A program made the position numbers and the translations under genes. 32,886 nucleotides of DNA from Bacteroidales bacterium (GTDB taxonomy: Bacteria > Bacteroidota > Bacteroidia > Bacteroidales > UBA932), in assembly GCA_015060225.1 (NCBI GenBank), contig SUYX01000018.1:1-32886 (forward strand), written 5' to 3'. How positions within the stretch are numbered: the first letter of the stretch is position 1; each line of letters begins with the position of its first letter. This document shows positions 15,234 to 22,848 of the stretch, one piece after another. Below the pieces are notes generated by a model that had not been told where the DNA came from, searched no databases, and saw only the letters and a program-made list of their open reading frames with translations.

Positions 15234-15569
15234 ATGAGTACAGACAGAAAAACACAAATGAGCAAGCTAATGCAAAACGCTTGGATGCTAGTAAAAAAAT
15301 ATGGCCTATCAATGAGGAATGCAATGGTAAAGGCTTGGGGTATCTTCAAGCTAAAGGGCCAGATGTTGAGGGGTATAGTGAAATTTTTTTACACAAAGGT
15401 TGATGGTTCCACCCGTATGGCTTGGGGGACTTTAAAAGCGGACTTGCTACCTCAACAGGCAGAAGAGGGCAAACAGAAAAAGGCCAACGATACAGTATTT
15501 AGCTATTGGGACACAGATAAACAGGCCTTTAGATGTTTCAAAGTGGTAAACTTTTTAAATATAGCATAG
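15234..15569 (+). CDS. DUF2693/SH3-barrel-like small protein
   Basis: A 111-residue protein. The N-terminal half is a basic helix (LMQNAWMLVKKYGLSMRNAM), and the C-terminal half is the pattern VDGSTRMAWGTLKADLLP ... FSYWDTDKQAFRCFKVVNFL that I recognise from DUF2693 proteins with an SH3-like barrel, common on Bacteroidota mobile elements. The biochemical role is unknown. It lies in the small-gene cluster controlled from 14943. Confidence 0.75.
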   Translation: MSTDRKTQMSKLMQNAWMLVKKYGLSMRNAMVKAWGIFKLKGQMLRGIVKFFYTKVDGSTRMAWGTLKADLLPQQAEEGKQKKANDTVFSYWDTDKQAFRCFKVVNFLNIA

Positions 15570-15571
15570 TG

Positions 15572-15718
15572 ATGGGTGGAAATGGCAGACTAGCTGGGTT
15601 AATAGCCCAGCTAGAACAAAAGAACGAGATAATAAACCGGCTTACAGCAGAGATTAAGAACCTATTAAAAGAATTAAATGGATATGAGCACACAGGTAAC
15701 TTGCAATGTTTTAGTTAG
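15572..15718 (+). CDS. Small coiled-coil hypothetical protein, 48 residues
   Basis: The ATG at 15572 follows the DUF2693 stop by 2 nt and gives a product dominated by one amphipathic helix (LIAQLEQKNEIINRLTAEIK), probably a coiled coil. It overlaps the next frame by 41 nt. Tight spacing supports translation. No family recognised. Confidence 0.5.
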   Translation: MGGNGRLAGLIAQLEQKNEIINRLTAEIKNLLKELNGYEHTGNLQCFS

Positions 15719-15950
15719 TGAAAGAACGGCTAAAATCATAAAAATAGAGGCTAAATTGGTGGCATTGAGTGTTGAGGTAGCAGATATTGTGAAAGAACTA
15801 TACCCAGCCAATAAGGAAAAAGAAGACTATTATACAAATAGTTTTGGGGAGGCTCTGGATTGTATTAAAATGTTGAGGGATAGGAGCATAACAATAGCTA
15901 TTGAGGATATTGGGATTGTAGGTGAAAGCAATAAAAAAATAATAATATAA
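15678..15950 (+). CDS. Small hypothetical protein, 90 residues
   Basis: Starts at ATG 15678, or ATG 15684 two codons later. The product is mostly helical (ERTAKIIKIEAKLVALSVEV) with no signal or membrane segment. It overlaps the preceding gene by 41 nt and is followed 6 nt later by the next small gene, so it belongs to the same transcript. Function unknown. Confidence 0.55.
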   Translation: MDMSTQVTCNVLVSERTAKIIKIEAKLVALSVEVADIVKELYPANKEKEDYYTNSFGEALDCIKMLRDRSITIAIEDIGIVGESNKKIII

Positions 15951-15956
15951 AAGATT

Positions 15957-16112
15957 ATGAAACCGACAGACATAACCACAATAAAGGTGGATAGAACAGG
16001 GTTAACGGACACAGAATATATCCAGGCTCTAGAGCTATCAAATAGGACAATGGCCGATGAGGTATTTAGATTAAGACAGTTGGTGTTATCCTATTGGGGT
16101 AAAATGGATTAG
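15957..16112 (+). CDS. Small hypothetical protein, 51 residues
   Basis: The frame encodes MKPTDITTIKVDRTGLTDTE then a helical segment TMADEVFRLRQLVLSYWGKM. Six nt separate it from the previous stop. The size and the pattern of strand then helices could suit a small ribbon-helix-helix-like protein, but I cannot support that firmly. Confidence 0.5.
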   Translation: MKPTDITTIKVDRTGLTDTEYIQALELSNRTMADEVFRLRQLVLSYWGKMD

Positions 16113-16160
16113 TAAATTTAGAACATAGGCCCTATATTTGAACCTAGTAAACAAAGCAAA

Positions 16161-16385
16161 ATGGATATACTCATACTGAACAAAAAAATAGAGTTGGGGC
16201 CTGTGTTCATTTATGATGATATAGAAGAGGCTTTCTTGAAAGTGTTTAATGATAACGGGGTAAAGAGGTGTATTCTTAAACATAGGGGGTGCAAGCCTGT
16301 TGAGGTTCCCCATTCTTACCCAACAGTGTTTAATATAATGTTGGCGGGGGTTGAGGTGACAGAGCAAGAATTTGAGAGATTTTAG
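16161..16385 (+). CDS. Small hypothetical protein at the right end of the element
   Basis: A 74-residue alpha/beta-looking protein (MDILILNKKIELGPVFIYDD ... EVTEQEFERF) with two cysteines. TATATTTG at 16133-16140 lies 20 nt before its ATG, so it may have its own promoter. It ends 15 nt before the right arm-type repeats. Function unknown. Confidence 0.55.
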   Translation: MDILILNKKIELGPVFIYDDIEEAFLKVFNDNGVKRCILKHRGCKPVEVPHSYPTVFNIMLAGVEVTEQEFERF

Positions 16386-16400
16386 ACCCTTTTTGTTACA

Positions 16401-16419
16401 TAGTACACTTTTAGTACAC
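16401..16419 (+). repeat. Paired TAGTACAC repeats, right arm-type integrase sites
   Basis: TAGTACAC at 16401-16408 and 16412-16419 (11-bp period) matches the pair near the left end on the same strand. It lies 60 bp inside the right attachment core. Confidence 0.65.
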
Positions 16420-16430
16420 CTTGAAAATAA

Positions 16431-16466
16431 AAAATCCTTTGTAAATAGTTGATTTACAAAGGATTT
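16431..16466. terminator. Hairpin terminator inside the right element end
   Basis: AAAATCCTTTGTAAAT (16431-16446) pairs perfectly with ATTTACAAAGGATTTT (16451-16466) across a 4-nt loop, followed by a T-run. It ends rightward element transcription before it can run antisense into tRNA-Leu. Confidence 0.8.
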
Positions 16467-16478
16467 TCTTTTTTTAAA

Positions 16479-16492
16479 AAGTACCCAGAGCC
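16479..16492. repeat. Attachment core repeat (right copy), overlapping tRNA-Leu
   Basis: AAGTACCCAGAGCC, identical to 9763-9776. It covers the discriminator, acceptor strand and first T-stem bases of the tRNA, so insertion keeps the tRNA 3' end intact. Confidence 0.85.
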
Positions 16493-16563
16493 GGGGTCGA
16501 ACCGGCACGGGTCGCCCCACTGGTGTTTGAGACCAGCGCGTCTACCGATTCCGCCATCTGGGC
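16482..16563 (-). tRNA. tRNA-Leu (anticodon CAA)
   Basis: On the minus strand the 82-nt sequence folds as a class II tRNA: acceptor GCCCAGA with TCTGGGT, an anticodon arm CTGGT-CTCAAAC-ACCAG with anticodon CAA, a variable stem-loop (GGGGCGACCC region), and a T-arm GCCGG-TTCGACC-CCGGC. CCA is not encoded. Its 3' end is the integration target of two adjacent elements. Confidence 0.93.
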
Positions 16564-16653
16564 CTTTCATTTGCGCTCCCGTAAGAGCCGCATCACAAAG
16601 GTTAAGAACTTTTGAGAACGCAAATGTACAAACTTTTATTTAAAATCCAAATT

Positions 16654-17061
16654 TTAATAGTTGAAAGTTATGGATTTTTTAATGTCCGGGTGCAAACTGT
16701 TGTAAACAGGGCATGATTTTGCAGATGCTTCAATCACCCTTTTCTGTCTGTCGGTGTAGTTGTTGTCTTTAGGGAAAGTGATGTTCAGTTTCAGTTCAAC
16801 AACTCTTCTTGGGTCTGTTCCCATTATTTTTTCTGTTTCAATTACGGTTCCCTCAAGGTTGTAGCCGTATGCAGGGGCAGAGATGCCCATAATTGTAAGC
16901 ATGCAACTTCCAAGAGAGGTTGCAAGAAGGTCTGTAGGAGAGAAAGCCTCTCCTTTGCCGTTGTTGTCAAGTGGTGCATCAGTGATAATCTTGTTGCCTG
17001 ATTGCAAATGCTCGGCCTCTGTCCTCAGATTGCCAAGGTATACAGTTTTCATTTTTGTCAT
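16654..17061 (-). CDS. OsmC/Ohr-family protein
   Basis: A 135-residue protein of the OsmC/Ohr superfamily, thiol peroxidases that reduce organic hydroperoxides. The two family cysteines are present: C53 in LATSLGSCML and C117 in SAKSCPVYNSL, with the conserved FSPTDLLATSLGSC stretch. This looks like the broader OsmC branch rather than classical Ohr, so the physiological substrate is uncertain. It is 43 nt downstream of miaB on the same strand and may be co-transcribed, and it is the first core gene after tRNA-Leu. Confidence 0.88.
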   Translation of the reverse strand: MTKMKTVYLGNLRTEAEHLQSGNKIITDAPLDNNGKGEAFSPTDLLATSLGSCMLTIMGISAPAYGYNLEGTVIETEKIMGTDPRRVVELKLNITFPKDNNYTDRQKRVIEASAKSCPVYNSLHPDIKKSITFNY

Positions 17062-17104
17062 AGTGCGTATTTTTTAGTGTTTATAAATGTTTTTCTTCAT
17101 ATAA

Positions 17105-18481
17105 TTATTCTTCAACCAGCTCTGCCATTAGTGTTGCAGAGGTGCATGAGGTAACTTTTACGGTTACGTAGTCTCCAATCTTGTGCCCTTTGCCGTCAAA
17201 TACGCAAACCTTATTTTGAGGTGTGCGTCCGAACAATTGCTCAGCAGATCTCTTTGATGTCCCTTCAATCAGAACTTCATACTCTTTGCCAATGCATTTC
17301 TGGTTGCTGGCAAGTGAAAGGCTGTTCTGCAGTTCAATTATCTCGTTCAGCCTGCGGGTTTTCTCCTCTAAAGGTACGTCGTCTGTAAAGTGCCTGTGGG
17401 CTTTGGTGTTGGGCCTCATTGAGTACTGGAACATGAATGCGGAGTCGTAACCTACTTCTCTCATTATTGAAAGGGTGTCGGCATGGTCTTCAAGTGTCTC
17501 ACCACAGAATCCTGCAATTATGTCTGTACTTATTGCGCAGTCCGGGATAATCTCCCTTATCTTGGAGACTCTGTAAAGATACCCCTCACGGGTGTATTTC
17601 CTGTTCATCTTCTCCAGCATTGCATCGCTTCCGCTCTGTACGGGAAGGTGTATGTGGTTGCAGATGTTGGGATACATTGCCATGGTATAGAGTACTCCGT
17701 TGCCCATATCTTTAGGGTGTGAGGTTGAGAACCTTACCCTCAATTGCGGACTTACCAGGGCTACAAGTTCAAGCAGTTGGGCAAAGTTTGTTGTTTCGGT
17801 GGTGTTGTCGGGATTAACCCATTTGTATGAATCCACATTCTGTCCCAGAAGGGTAACCTCCTTATATCCTGCATCAAAGAGTTCCTGGGCTTCCCTTACA
17901 ATGCTGTGAGGGTCGCGGCTTCTCTCGGCACCTCTTGTGTAAGGTACAACACAGTATGAACACATATTGTTGCAGCCTCTCATAATTGAGATGAAGGCAG
18001 AAACGCCGTTTTTGTCGAGTCTTACCGGAGATATGTCTGAATATGTCTCCTCGCGCAGCAGTTTGATGTTTATCTGCTTTTCTCCTGTGTCAAGGGCTGC
18101 AATGAGGTTTGCAATGTTCCTGTAGGAATCCGGACCTGCTACAATGTCAACTGCAGGGTGCTCCAACAGTTCTTCCTTGAGCCTTTCTGCCATACAGCCC
18201 AGTACTCCTACCACTACATTTTTCCTTTTCTTTTTCTCCTGGAGGAATACATCCAGCCTTCCCCATATTCTCTGTTCTGCGTTATCCCTTATTGAACAGG
18301 TGTTTACCAGTATTACATTTGCCTGTTGCAAGGAGTCGCATAAAGCATAGCCGGCTTTCTGCAGCACGGAAAGTACCACCTCGCTGTCGTTCACATTCAT
18401 CTGGCAGCCGTAGGTCTCTATGAATACCTGTGGCAGTGAACTGTCTTTAATGGGCTTTACGGAACAATATTTGTTTGTCAT
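17105..18481 (-). CDS. miaB: tRNA-2-methylthio-N6-dimethylallyladenosine synthase MiaB
   Basis: This 458-residue radical-SAM enzyme adds the methylthio group to i6A37 in tRNAs reading codons that begin with U, using two iron-sulfur clusters. The N-terminal MTTase domain has its three cluster cysteines C26 (ETYGCQMN), C62 (NTCSIRDNA) and C96 (LGCMAER). The radical-SAM motif RGCNNMCSYC has C170, C174 and C177. A TRAM domain closes the protein (about 390-458). NTCSIRDNAEQRIWGRL favours MiaB over the related MtaB and RimO. A -7 box lies 20 nt upstream in the gap shared with the divergent lipoprotein gene. Confidence 0.96.
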   Translation of the reverse strand: MTNKYCSVKPIKDSSLPQVFIETYGCQMNVNDSEVVLSVLQKAGYALCDSLQQANVILVNTCSIRDNAEQRIWGRLDVFLQEKKKRKNVVVGVLGCMAERLKEELLEHPAVDIVAGPDSYRNIANLIAALDTGEKQINIKLLREETYSDISPVRLDKNGVSAFISIMRGCNNMCSYCVVPYTRGAERSRDPHSIVREAQELFDAGYKEVTLLGQNVDSYKWVNPDNTTETTNFAQLLELVALVSPQLRVRFSTSHPKDMGNGVLYTMAMYPNICNHIHLPVQSGSDAMLEKMNRKYTREGYLYRVSKIREIIPDCAISTDIIAGFCGETLEDHADTLSIMREVGYDSAFMFQYSMRPNTKAHRHFTDDVPLEEKTRRLNEIIELQNSLSLASNQKCIGKEYEVLIEGTSKRSAEQLFGRTPQNKVCVFDGKGHKIGDYVTVKVTSCTSATLMAELVEE

Positions 18482-18501
18482 GTAGTCAAATTATTAAAAC
18501 A

Positions 18502-18509
18502 CAAAGATA
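18502..18509 (-). promoter_or_regulatory. -7 box of miaB
   Basis: TATCTTTG on the minus strand, 20 nt before the miaB ATG, in a 59-nt divergent gap. Confidence 0.55.
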
Positions 18510-18528
18510 AGTTTTTTATAAGTTTTTT

Positions 18529-18536
18529 TACCTTTG
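18529..18536 (+). promoter_or_regulatory. -7 box of the lipoprotein-SPOR operon, very close to the start codon
   Basis: TACCTTTG ends only 4 nt before the ATG at 18541. With the usual distance from the box to the transcription start, the mRNA would begin at or next to the start codon. Confidence 0.55.
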
Positions 18537-18540
18537 TCAA

Positions 18541-19005
18541 ATGAAGAAATTGATATTTATACTCCTTGCATGTTCACTGATATTGGGTGGATGTGCCAAT
18601 TATAGGAATATTGAACTTACAGATGTGGAGGTGGTAAGTTTCTCCATGGTATCGCTCAATGCTGCCCAGGCTGAGGTGAAGTTGGAGGTGGACAATCCCA
18701 CAAGGGCAACTTTTGAGATTGTGGGTGTGGATGGCTCAATAAAGAAACAGGGGAATGTGTTTGCTTCCATTCTTCAGGTGGATACTCCCCAGAAGTGCAG
18801 GATTGCTCCAGGGGCATCTTCTGTTGCAAACATTACACTCAGGGGGGAACTCTCGGATCCCATTGCCGTTTTTGCAGGAGGATTGAAGCAGGAGCATTTT
18901 ACTGCAGATGTTACAATAAGGATAAAGCAGGGAATAATTACCAAAAGGATAGTTCTTAAGGATGTTCCGGTTGGTGAACTGGTTAAAGAAATTATAAGGA
19001 AATGA
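18541..19005 (+). CDS. LEA14-like lipoprotein
   Basis: A 154-residue predicted lipoprotein. A signal peptide ends in the lipobox LGGC with C18 as lipidated residue. The mature part (about 25-150) looks like a LEA type 2/WHy-like immunoglobulin-type domain: the pattern LNAAQAEVKLEVDNPTRATF with the NP turn is characteristic. LEA2-like domains are structural and no enzymatic activity is expected. It shares an ATGATG overlap with the SPOR-domain gene downstream, so the two probably act together at the cell envelope. Confidence 0.78.
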   Translation: MKKLIFILLACSLILGGCANYRNIELTDVEVVSFSMVSLNAAQAEVKLEVDNPTRATFEIVGVDGSIKKQGNVFASILQVDTPQKCRIAPGASSVANITLRGELSDPIAVFAGGLKQEHFTADVTIRIKQGIITKRIVLKDVPVGELVKEIIRK

Positions 19006-19517
19006 TGAAAAGATTTTTTGCAGTTATATTTTCAGCGGCATTGGCCTTGCCTGTTTTTGCTCAGCAGCAGACCGTTGTACAGACTGTGCCTCAAACAGAT
19101 TCTACAGTTGTGGTAAAGCTGCCTCTGGCAGATTCGTCGCTTGTGGGCAAGACAATATTTCAGGTGTTGGGCCAACCTGGTGAGGGGAGTGTGAAACTCA
19201 ACCAGCCGCAAGGGATGGGACAGGCATATGAAAAATATATAAAGGCAAATGGGGAGCGCAAACGCCAGGGGTACCGGATAAGACTTTTTTTTGACAACAG
19301 GCAGACAGCCCGCAAGGAATCAGAGGAGTTGGAGAAGGCTTTCCAGCGGCAGTTTCCACTTATCCCAACATACCGCAGTTACACCAACCCTTTCTTTAAG
19401 GTTGTAGTTGGAGATTACCGAACAAAATCGGAGGCGGTAAAGGAACTCAATAAAATACTCCCTTTCTACCCCAAGGCAATTGTGGTTAAAGAGAGCATCT
19501 ATTTTCCTGCAATATAA
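19002..19517 (+). CDS. Secreted SPOR-domain protein
   Basis: A 171-residue protein with an N-terminal signal peptide (cleavage near residue 20, VFAQQQ) and a C-terminal SPOR-like domain (about 92-170): YRIRLFFDNRQTARKESEEL, YTNPFFKVVVGDYRTKSEAV and KAIVVKESI. SPOR domains bind peptidoglycan stripped of stem peptides, mainly at division sites. Translation starts at 19002 or 19005, overlapping the lipoprotein stop. It is periplasmic or outer-membrane associated, and a hairpin terminator follows. Confidence 0.82.
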   Translation: MMKRFFAVIFSAALALPVFAQQQTVVQTVPQTDSTVVVKLPLADSSLVGKTIFQVLGQPGEGSVKLNQPQGMGQAYEKYIKANGERKRQGYRIRLFFDNRQTARKESEELEKAFQRQFPLIPTYRSYTNPFFKVVVGDYRTKSEAVKELNKILPFYPKAIVVKESIYFPAI

Positions 19518-19523
19518 AGCCAT

Positions 19524-19548
19524 CTTCCCGACAAATCCTGTCGGGAAG
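19524..19548. terminator. Hairpin terminator after the SPOR gene
   Basis: CTTCCCGACA (19524-19533) pairs perfectly with TGTCGGGAAG (19539-19548) across a 5-nt loop, followed by a short TTTT stretch. It separates the SPOR gene from glsB on the other strand. Confidence 0.7.
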
Positions 19549-19607
19549 AGTTTTCCAGAAGTAATGCCATCAGTATTTTGCCAAATTTGCCCATCTGCGG
19601 TACTGCT

Positions 19608-20558
19608 TTATTTTTTCCACCATTTTACCCTTATGCGGTGTACCCAGTTGCGGATAGGGGTAATGTACCGTTCTATTTTTTCCGGGTATATATCGTTTAT
19701 ACTTACCAGAATACCAGTCTCTTCCACACCTCCAAAGCCGTAGTTTACGGCTGTTCCAAACACTTTCATGGAAGGGGAAAGATTCATGTATGAGTTGATG
19801 AGTGGCGGTATATGCTCACCGTTGTTCTTTATTTCCCTCTGGAGTACCTTGTAGGCATCCTTGTATTCAAGGCCTTTGAACAGTTCTGTAAAGTATGGAT
19901 TATCCATATCGCACTCCAGTGGAACTATAGGCAGTACGAGTGACTCAGGGTCCTTGAAGTATTTCTTAAGGAAGTGAAGCAGCAGGTTGCGTGCCCTTGA
20001 GTTGTATGAGGTGTACATTGTAACCTTCCCAAAGAAGTATTTTACATTGCCGTATTTTACAATAAGAGCACCAAGCCCGTCCCACAGGTTATCCAATGCA
20101 TATAGGCTCTTGCGTTTAATATTTGTACTCTGGTAGTTGGGCTGCACAAAAGAGCGTCCCAACTCAATGGTGAACGGCATATATCCGTTTATGAACTCAT
20201 CTGAGAAATCAAACAGTTCCCTGGTGGCCATTTTCTTTATATCAAGCCCGCCGCACATGATGTAGCGGTATCCTCCAATTATCTCCTGGTCTTTGGGGTC
20301 CCATACAATAAGCTGGCGGTATGGTTCATGAGGGTCAATATCATATTCATCTATGTCCACAGCCTTTCCTGTTCCTCCTCCCCCTACGCGGAAAGAGATT
20401 TCCCTAAGACGCCCTATCTCCTGCATTACATTTGGAGAGTCATGGGCCGTAACTTCATACAGGTGGTTGTGCCCTTTTCTGGTTACTCTTATGAATTTGT
20501 CTTTTGTGAGTTCTTGTCTTATGAGTTGCCTGTCAACAGGCGGAATTATCGGCTTCAT
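19608..20558 (-). CDS. glsB: Acyl-ACP N-acyltransferase, probable glycine lipid synthase GlsB
   Basis: This 316-residue GNAT-fold protein belongs to the OlsB/hemolysin-like N-acyltransferase family. Features include the conserved start with RQELTKDKFIRV, the central LIVWDPKDQEIIGGYRYI stretch and the ELGRSFVQPNYQ segment, typical of OlsB relatives. In Bacteroides, GlsB joins a 3-hydroxy fatty acid to glycine, the first step in glycine/serine-glycine lipids. The adjoining gene (start of glsB one base after the glsA stop) is a lyso-acyltransferase, the same pairing as glsB-glsA. The amino-acid acceptor is inferred from relatives, not visible in the sequence. Confidence 0.8.
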   Translation of the reverse strand: MKPIIPPVDRQLIRQELTKDKFIRVTRKGHNHLYEVTAHDSPNVMQEIGRLREISFRVGGGGTGKAVDIDEYDIDPHEPYRQLIVWDPKDQEIIGGYRYIMCGGLDIKKMATRELFDFSDEFINGYMPFTIELGRSFVQPNYQSTNIKRKSLYALDNLWDGLGALIVKYGNVKYFFGKVTMYTSYNSRARNLLLHFLKKYFKDPESLVLPIVPLECDMDNPYFTELFKGLEYKDAYKVLQREIKNNGEHIPPLINSYMNLSPSMKVFGTAVNYGFGGVEETGILVSINDIYPEKIERYITPIRNWVHRIRVKWWKK

Positions 20559-21392
20559 CTACTTTTCTCCCAGTTGGTAACATTTTTCCCTTATTTCCAT
20601 GCACCATTGGTCCAGAGTTTTGCTCGAGTCAATTGAGCCAATGGGTACAGGTTCTCCAATTGTCACCTCAAAGATACTATTTTTTTGCTTGAACATTTCG
20701 TCGGGAAGAAAAATCATCTCAATGTTGAATTTTATCCCCAATGCTTTCCTTATTTTGGCAAGGCGGTAGAAAAAGTTGGAATTGTGTCCTCCGAAATGTA
20801 CGGGAACTATATCCCTGTTGTATTTTTTTGCCTGCTTGAGGAAATTTTTCTGCCACTGGAGGTCTGTTATCTTACCCTTTATCAGCCTTGAACACAGCCC
20901 TGCAGGGAAGTAGAGAATCTGGGCATCTGATGCATACGCATCTGTTATCATTTTCCCATATTCTTTTCCCATCCTGCCGTGCTTGTTTACCGGTACAAAC
21001 AGGTTTCTCATGGGAATTATGTTCATGAGGATGTCATTTACAACAAATTTTATATTCCCGAAGATTTTGCCCAAAACGGAAATCATAATAAGCCCGTCAA
21101 GCCCGCCAAGGGGATGGTTGGATACAAAAATATACCGTTTGTCCAGATGCAGACTCTCTCTGTTTGTGAACTTTACATTACTTTTTGCGTTAAGCCACTG
21201 GAGGGTTTTATCTGCAAACTCCACATCAATGGCACCTTCGCTGAAACGGAGTATATCGTTCAGCTCATCCTGGTGTACAATGCTTTTTAGCCAGGACAAA
21301 ATGAACTTTGGTGTGCATTTTGCTATTCTCTCACTTTTAGAAGCAATTACTGCGTATAAATCTACTTTTAAATCTTTGTTATAGCTTTCCAT
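20559..21392 (-). CDS. glsA: PlsC-like O-acyltransferase, probable glycine lipid synthase GlsA
   Basis: A 277-residue acyltransferase of the PlsC/OlsA class. The catalytic H(X)4-5D motif is in SNHPLGGLDG with H93 and D99, and the later substrate motif is LYFPAGLCSR in place of the usual FPEGTRS. GlsA adds the second acyl chain to the hydroxyl of the lyso-glycine lipid made by GlsB. It is first in the two-gene minus-strand operon, diverging from rpoN by 52 nt. General lysophosphatidic acid acylation is an alternative. Confidence 0.8.
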   Translation of the reverse strand: MESYNKDLKVDLYAVIASKSERIAKCTPKFILSWLKSIVHQDELNDILRFSEGAIDVEFADKTLQWLNAKSNVKFTNRESLHLDKRYIFVSNHPLGGLDGLIMISVLGKIFGNIKFVVNDILMNIIPMRNLFVPVNKHGRMGKEYGKMITDAYASDAQILYFPAGLCSRLIKGKITDLQWQKNFLKQAKKYNRDIVPVHFGGHNSNFFYRLAKIRKALGIKFNIEMIFLPDEMFKQKNSIFEVTIGEPVPIGSIDSSKTLDQWCMEIREKCYQLGEK

Positions 21393-21431
21393 TGCAGGGT
21401 TTATTTGTGGATGCTAAGTTAAAAAAAATTG

Positions 21432-21439
21432 TATCTTTG
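21432..21439 (+). promoter_or_regulatory. -7 box of rpoN, very close to the start codon
   Basis: TATCTTTG ends 5 nt before the rpoN ATG. A TTTG at 21404-21407 is 24 nt upstream, a slightly long spacing. The transcript may be leaderless. Confidence 0.55.
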
Positions 21440-21444
21440 CCATT

Positions 21445-22848
21445 ATGTTAAAACAGGGGTTACAGCAAAAACAGCAACAAAAATTATCTCCTCTCCAGAT
21501 ACAGACCATCAAACTTCTGGAGTTGCCGGCTCTTGAGCTGGAACAGAAGATGAGGAAAGAACTGGAAGAGAATCCGGTTCTTGAGGAGATACTCGAGCGT
21601 GATGATCCGGAGAGCGATACTCCAAAGAATGTATCTTTGAGTGAGTATCCTGCGGATGACCCTACACCGTCATACAAATTGTATGTTAATAATCAGGGGA
21701 AGGATCCCAAACCCCAATACAATACATTTTCTGTTAAGGAGAGTTTCCAAGAGAACCTTATTGTACAGCTTGGTTACAGGAAACTTAATGAGCGTACCAG
21801 GTCCATTGCCGAGTTTGTGATAGGAAGTCTGGATGATGACGGCTATCTCAGGCGTGACCTTGAATCACTCTCCTATGACATACTCCTGCGTCTGAATATT
21901 GAGACTACAGAAGAGGAACTTGAGCAAATACTTAAGATAATACAAGAGTTTGAACCGGCCGGAATAGGTGCACGCAACCTTCAGGAGTGCCTTCTGTTGC
22001 AGCTGGATCCTAAAAATATTGCGCAGGAGAGGGCCCGTACCATATTGGACCAGTACTTCCAGGAATTTACAAAGAAACATTATGCCAAGATAATTTCCAG
22101 AATGGGAATAACCCAAGAGGAGTTGAAAGAGGCTGTGGATGAGATTATAAGGCTCAATCCCCGTCCTGGCGGTCAGATAGATGATTCGTATGAGGACCAG
22201 GCCCAGCAGATTGTCCCTGATTTCCTTCTGGAGGAGAAGGATGGTGAGCTCATAATGAGCATGCCCAAATTCTCCGTACCTGAGTTGAGGGTAAACAAGA
22301 GATATGCGGAGCTGCTTATGGATTCTTCAAATTCGGGCACCAAGGCAGGGAAGGAGGCGGCAAGCTTTGTAAAGCAGAAGTTGGATTCCGCAAAGTGGTT
22401 CATTGAGGCTATAAAGCAGAGGCAGAACACTTTGCGCAACACCATGAATGCCATAATAGATTTCCAGAGGGAGTATTTTATGGAGGGTGATGAGACAAAG
22501 CTCAAACCTATGGTGTTAAAGAATATTGCAGAAAAGACAGGGCTGGATATCTCCACTATCTCAAGGGTGGTGAACTGCAAATATATACAGACACACTTCG
22601 GTATCTATCCTCTGAAGTATTTCTTCTCAGAGGGGCTTATGACAGAAGGGGGAGAAGAGGTATCTACAAGGGAGATAAAGAAGATTCTTACAGAGAGTGT
22701 GGACGCGGAAGACAAAAACAAGCCGCTCACAGATGAGCAGCTTGTTGAGGTCCTCAATGACAAGGGCTATAAGGTAGCACGCCGTACTGTTGCCAAATAC
22801 AGGGAGCAGCTCAATATCCCTATAGCCAGACTCCGTAAGGAGCTATAG
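21445..22848 (+). CDS. rpoN: RNA polymerase sigma-54 factor RpoN
   Basis: The 467-residue protein is a full-length sigma-54. Region I is a Gln/Leu-rich activator-contact segment (LKQGLQQKQQQKLSPLQ), followed by an acidic region, a core-binding domain, a helix-turn-helix (AEKTGLDISTISRVVNCKYI), the FGIYPLKYFFSEG segment and the C-terminal RpoN box ARRTVAKYRE that reads the -24 element. It needs bacterial enhancer-binding ATPases to open promoters; none is encoded in this window. Its tail overlaps the convergent upp by 6 bp, so there is no room for a separate terminator. Confidence 0.96.
   Translation: MLKQGLQQKQQQKLSPLQIQTIKLLELPALELEQKMRKELEENPVLEEILERDDPESDTPKNVSLSEYPADDPTPSYKLYVNNQGKDPKPQYNTFSVKESFQENLIVQLGYRKLNERTRSIAEFVIGSLDDDGYLRRDLESLSYDILLRLNIETTEEELEQILKIIQEFEPAGIGARNLQECLLLQLDPKNIAQERARTILDQYFQEFTKKHYAKIISRMGITQEELKEAVDEIIRLNPRPGGQIDDSYEDQAQQIVPDFLLEEKDGELIMSMPKFSVPELRVNKRYAELLMDSSNSGTKAGKEAASFVKQKLDSAKWFIEAIKQRQNTLRNTMNAIIDFQREYFMEGDETKLKPMVLKNIAEKTGLDISTISRVVNCKYIQTHFGIYPLKYFFSEGLMTEGGEEVSTREIKKILTESVDAEDKNKPLTDEQLVEVLNDKGYKVARRTVAKYREQLNIPIARLRKEL

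Larger units (their letters stand above)
9763..16492. mobile_element. Integrative element at tRNA-Leu with tyrosine recombinase and gpII-type replicon
   Basis: The element is bounded by 14-bp direct repeats derived from the tRNA-Leu(CAA) 3' end. Just inside the left repeat lies an integrase gene, followed by a hypothetical gene, an excisionase-like HTH gene, a filamentous-phage-type replication initiator flanked by two origin-like repeats, a divergent repressor module and a cluster of small genes ending near the right repeat. TAGTACAC pairs lie inside both ends. There is no recognisable relaxase, coupling protein, type IV secretion, capsid or coat gene, so transfer probably depends on a helper or an unrecognised gene. 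It appears complete at both ends. Confidence 0.85.

Noticed and set aside
16086-16520. Minus-strand frame of 144 residues covering the right element end
   Set aside because: It runs through the tRNA, the hairpin and the attachment core and opposes better-supported small genes.
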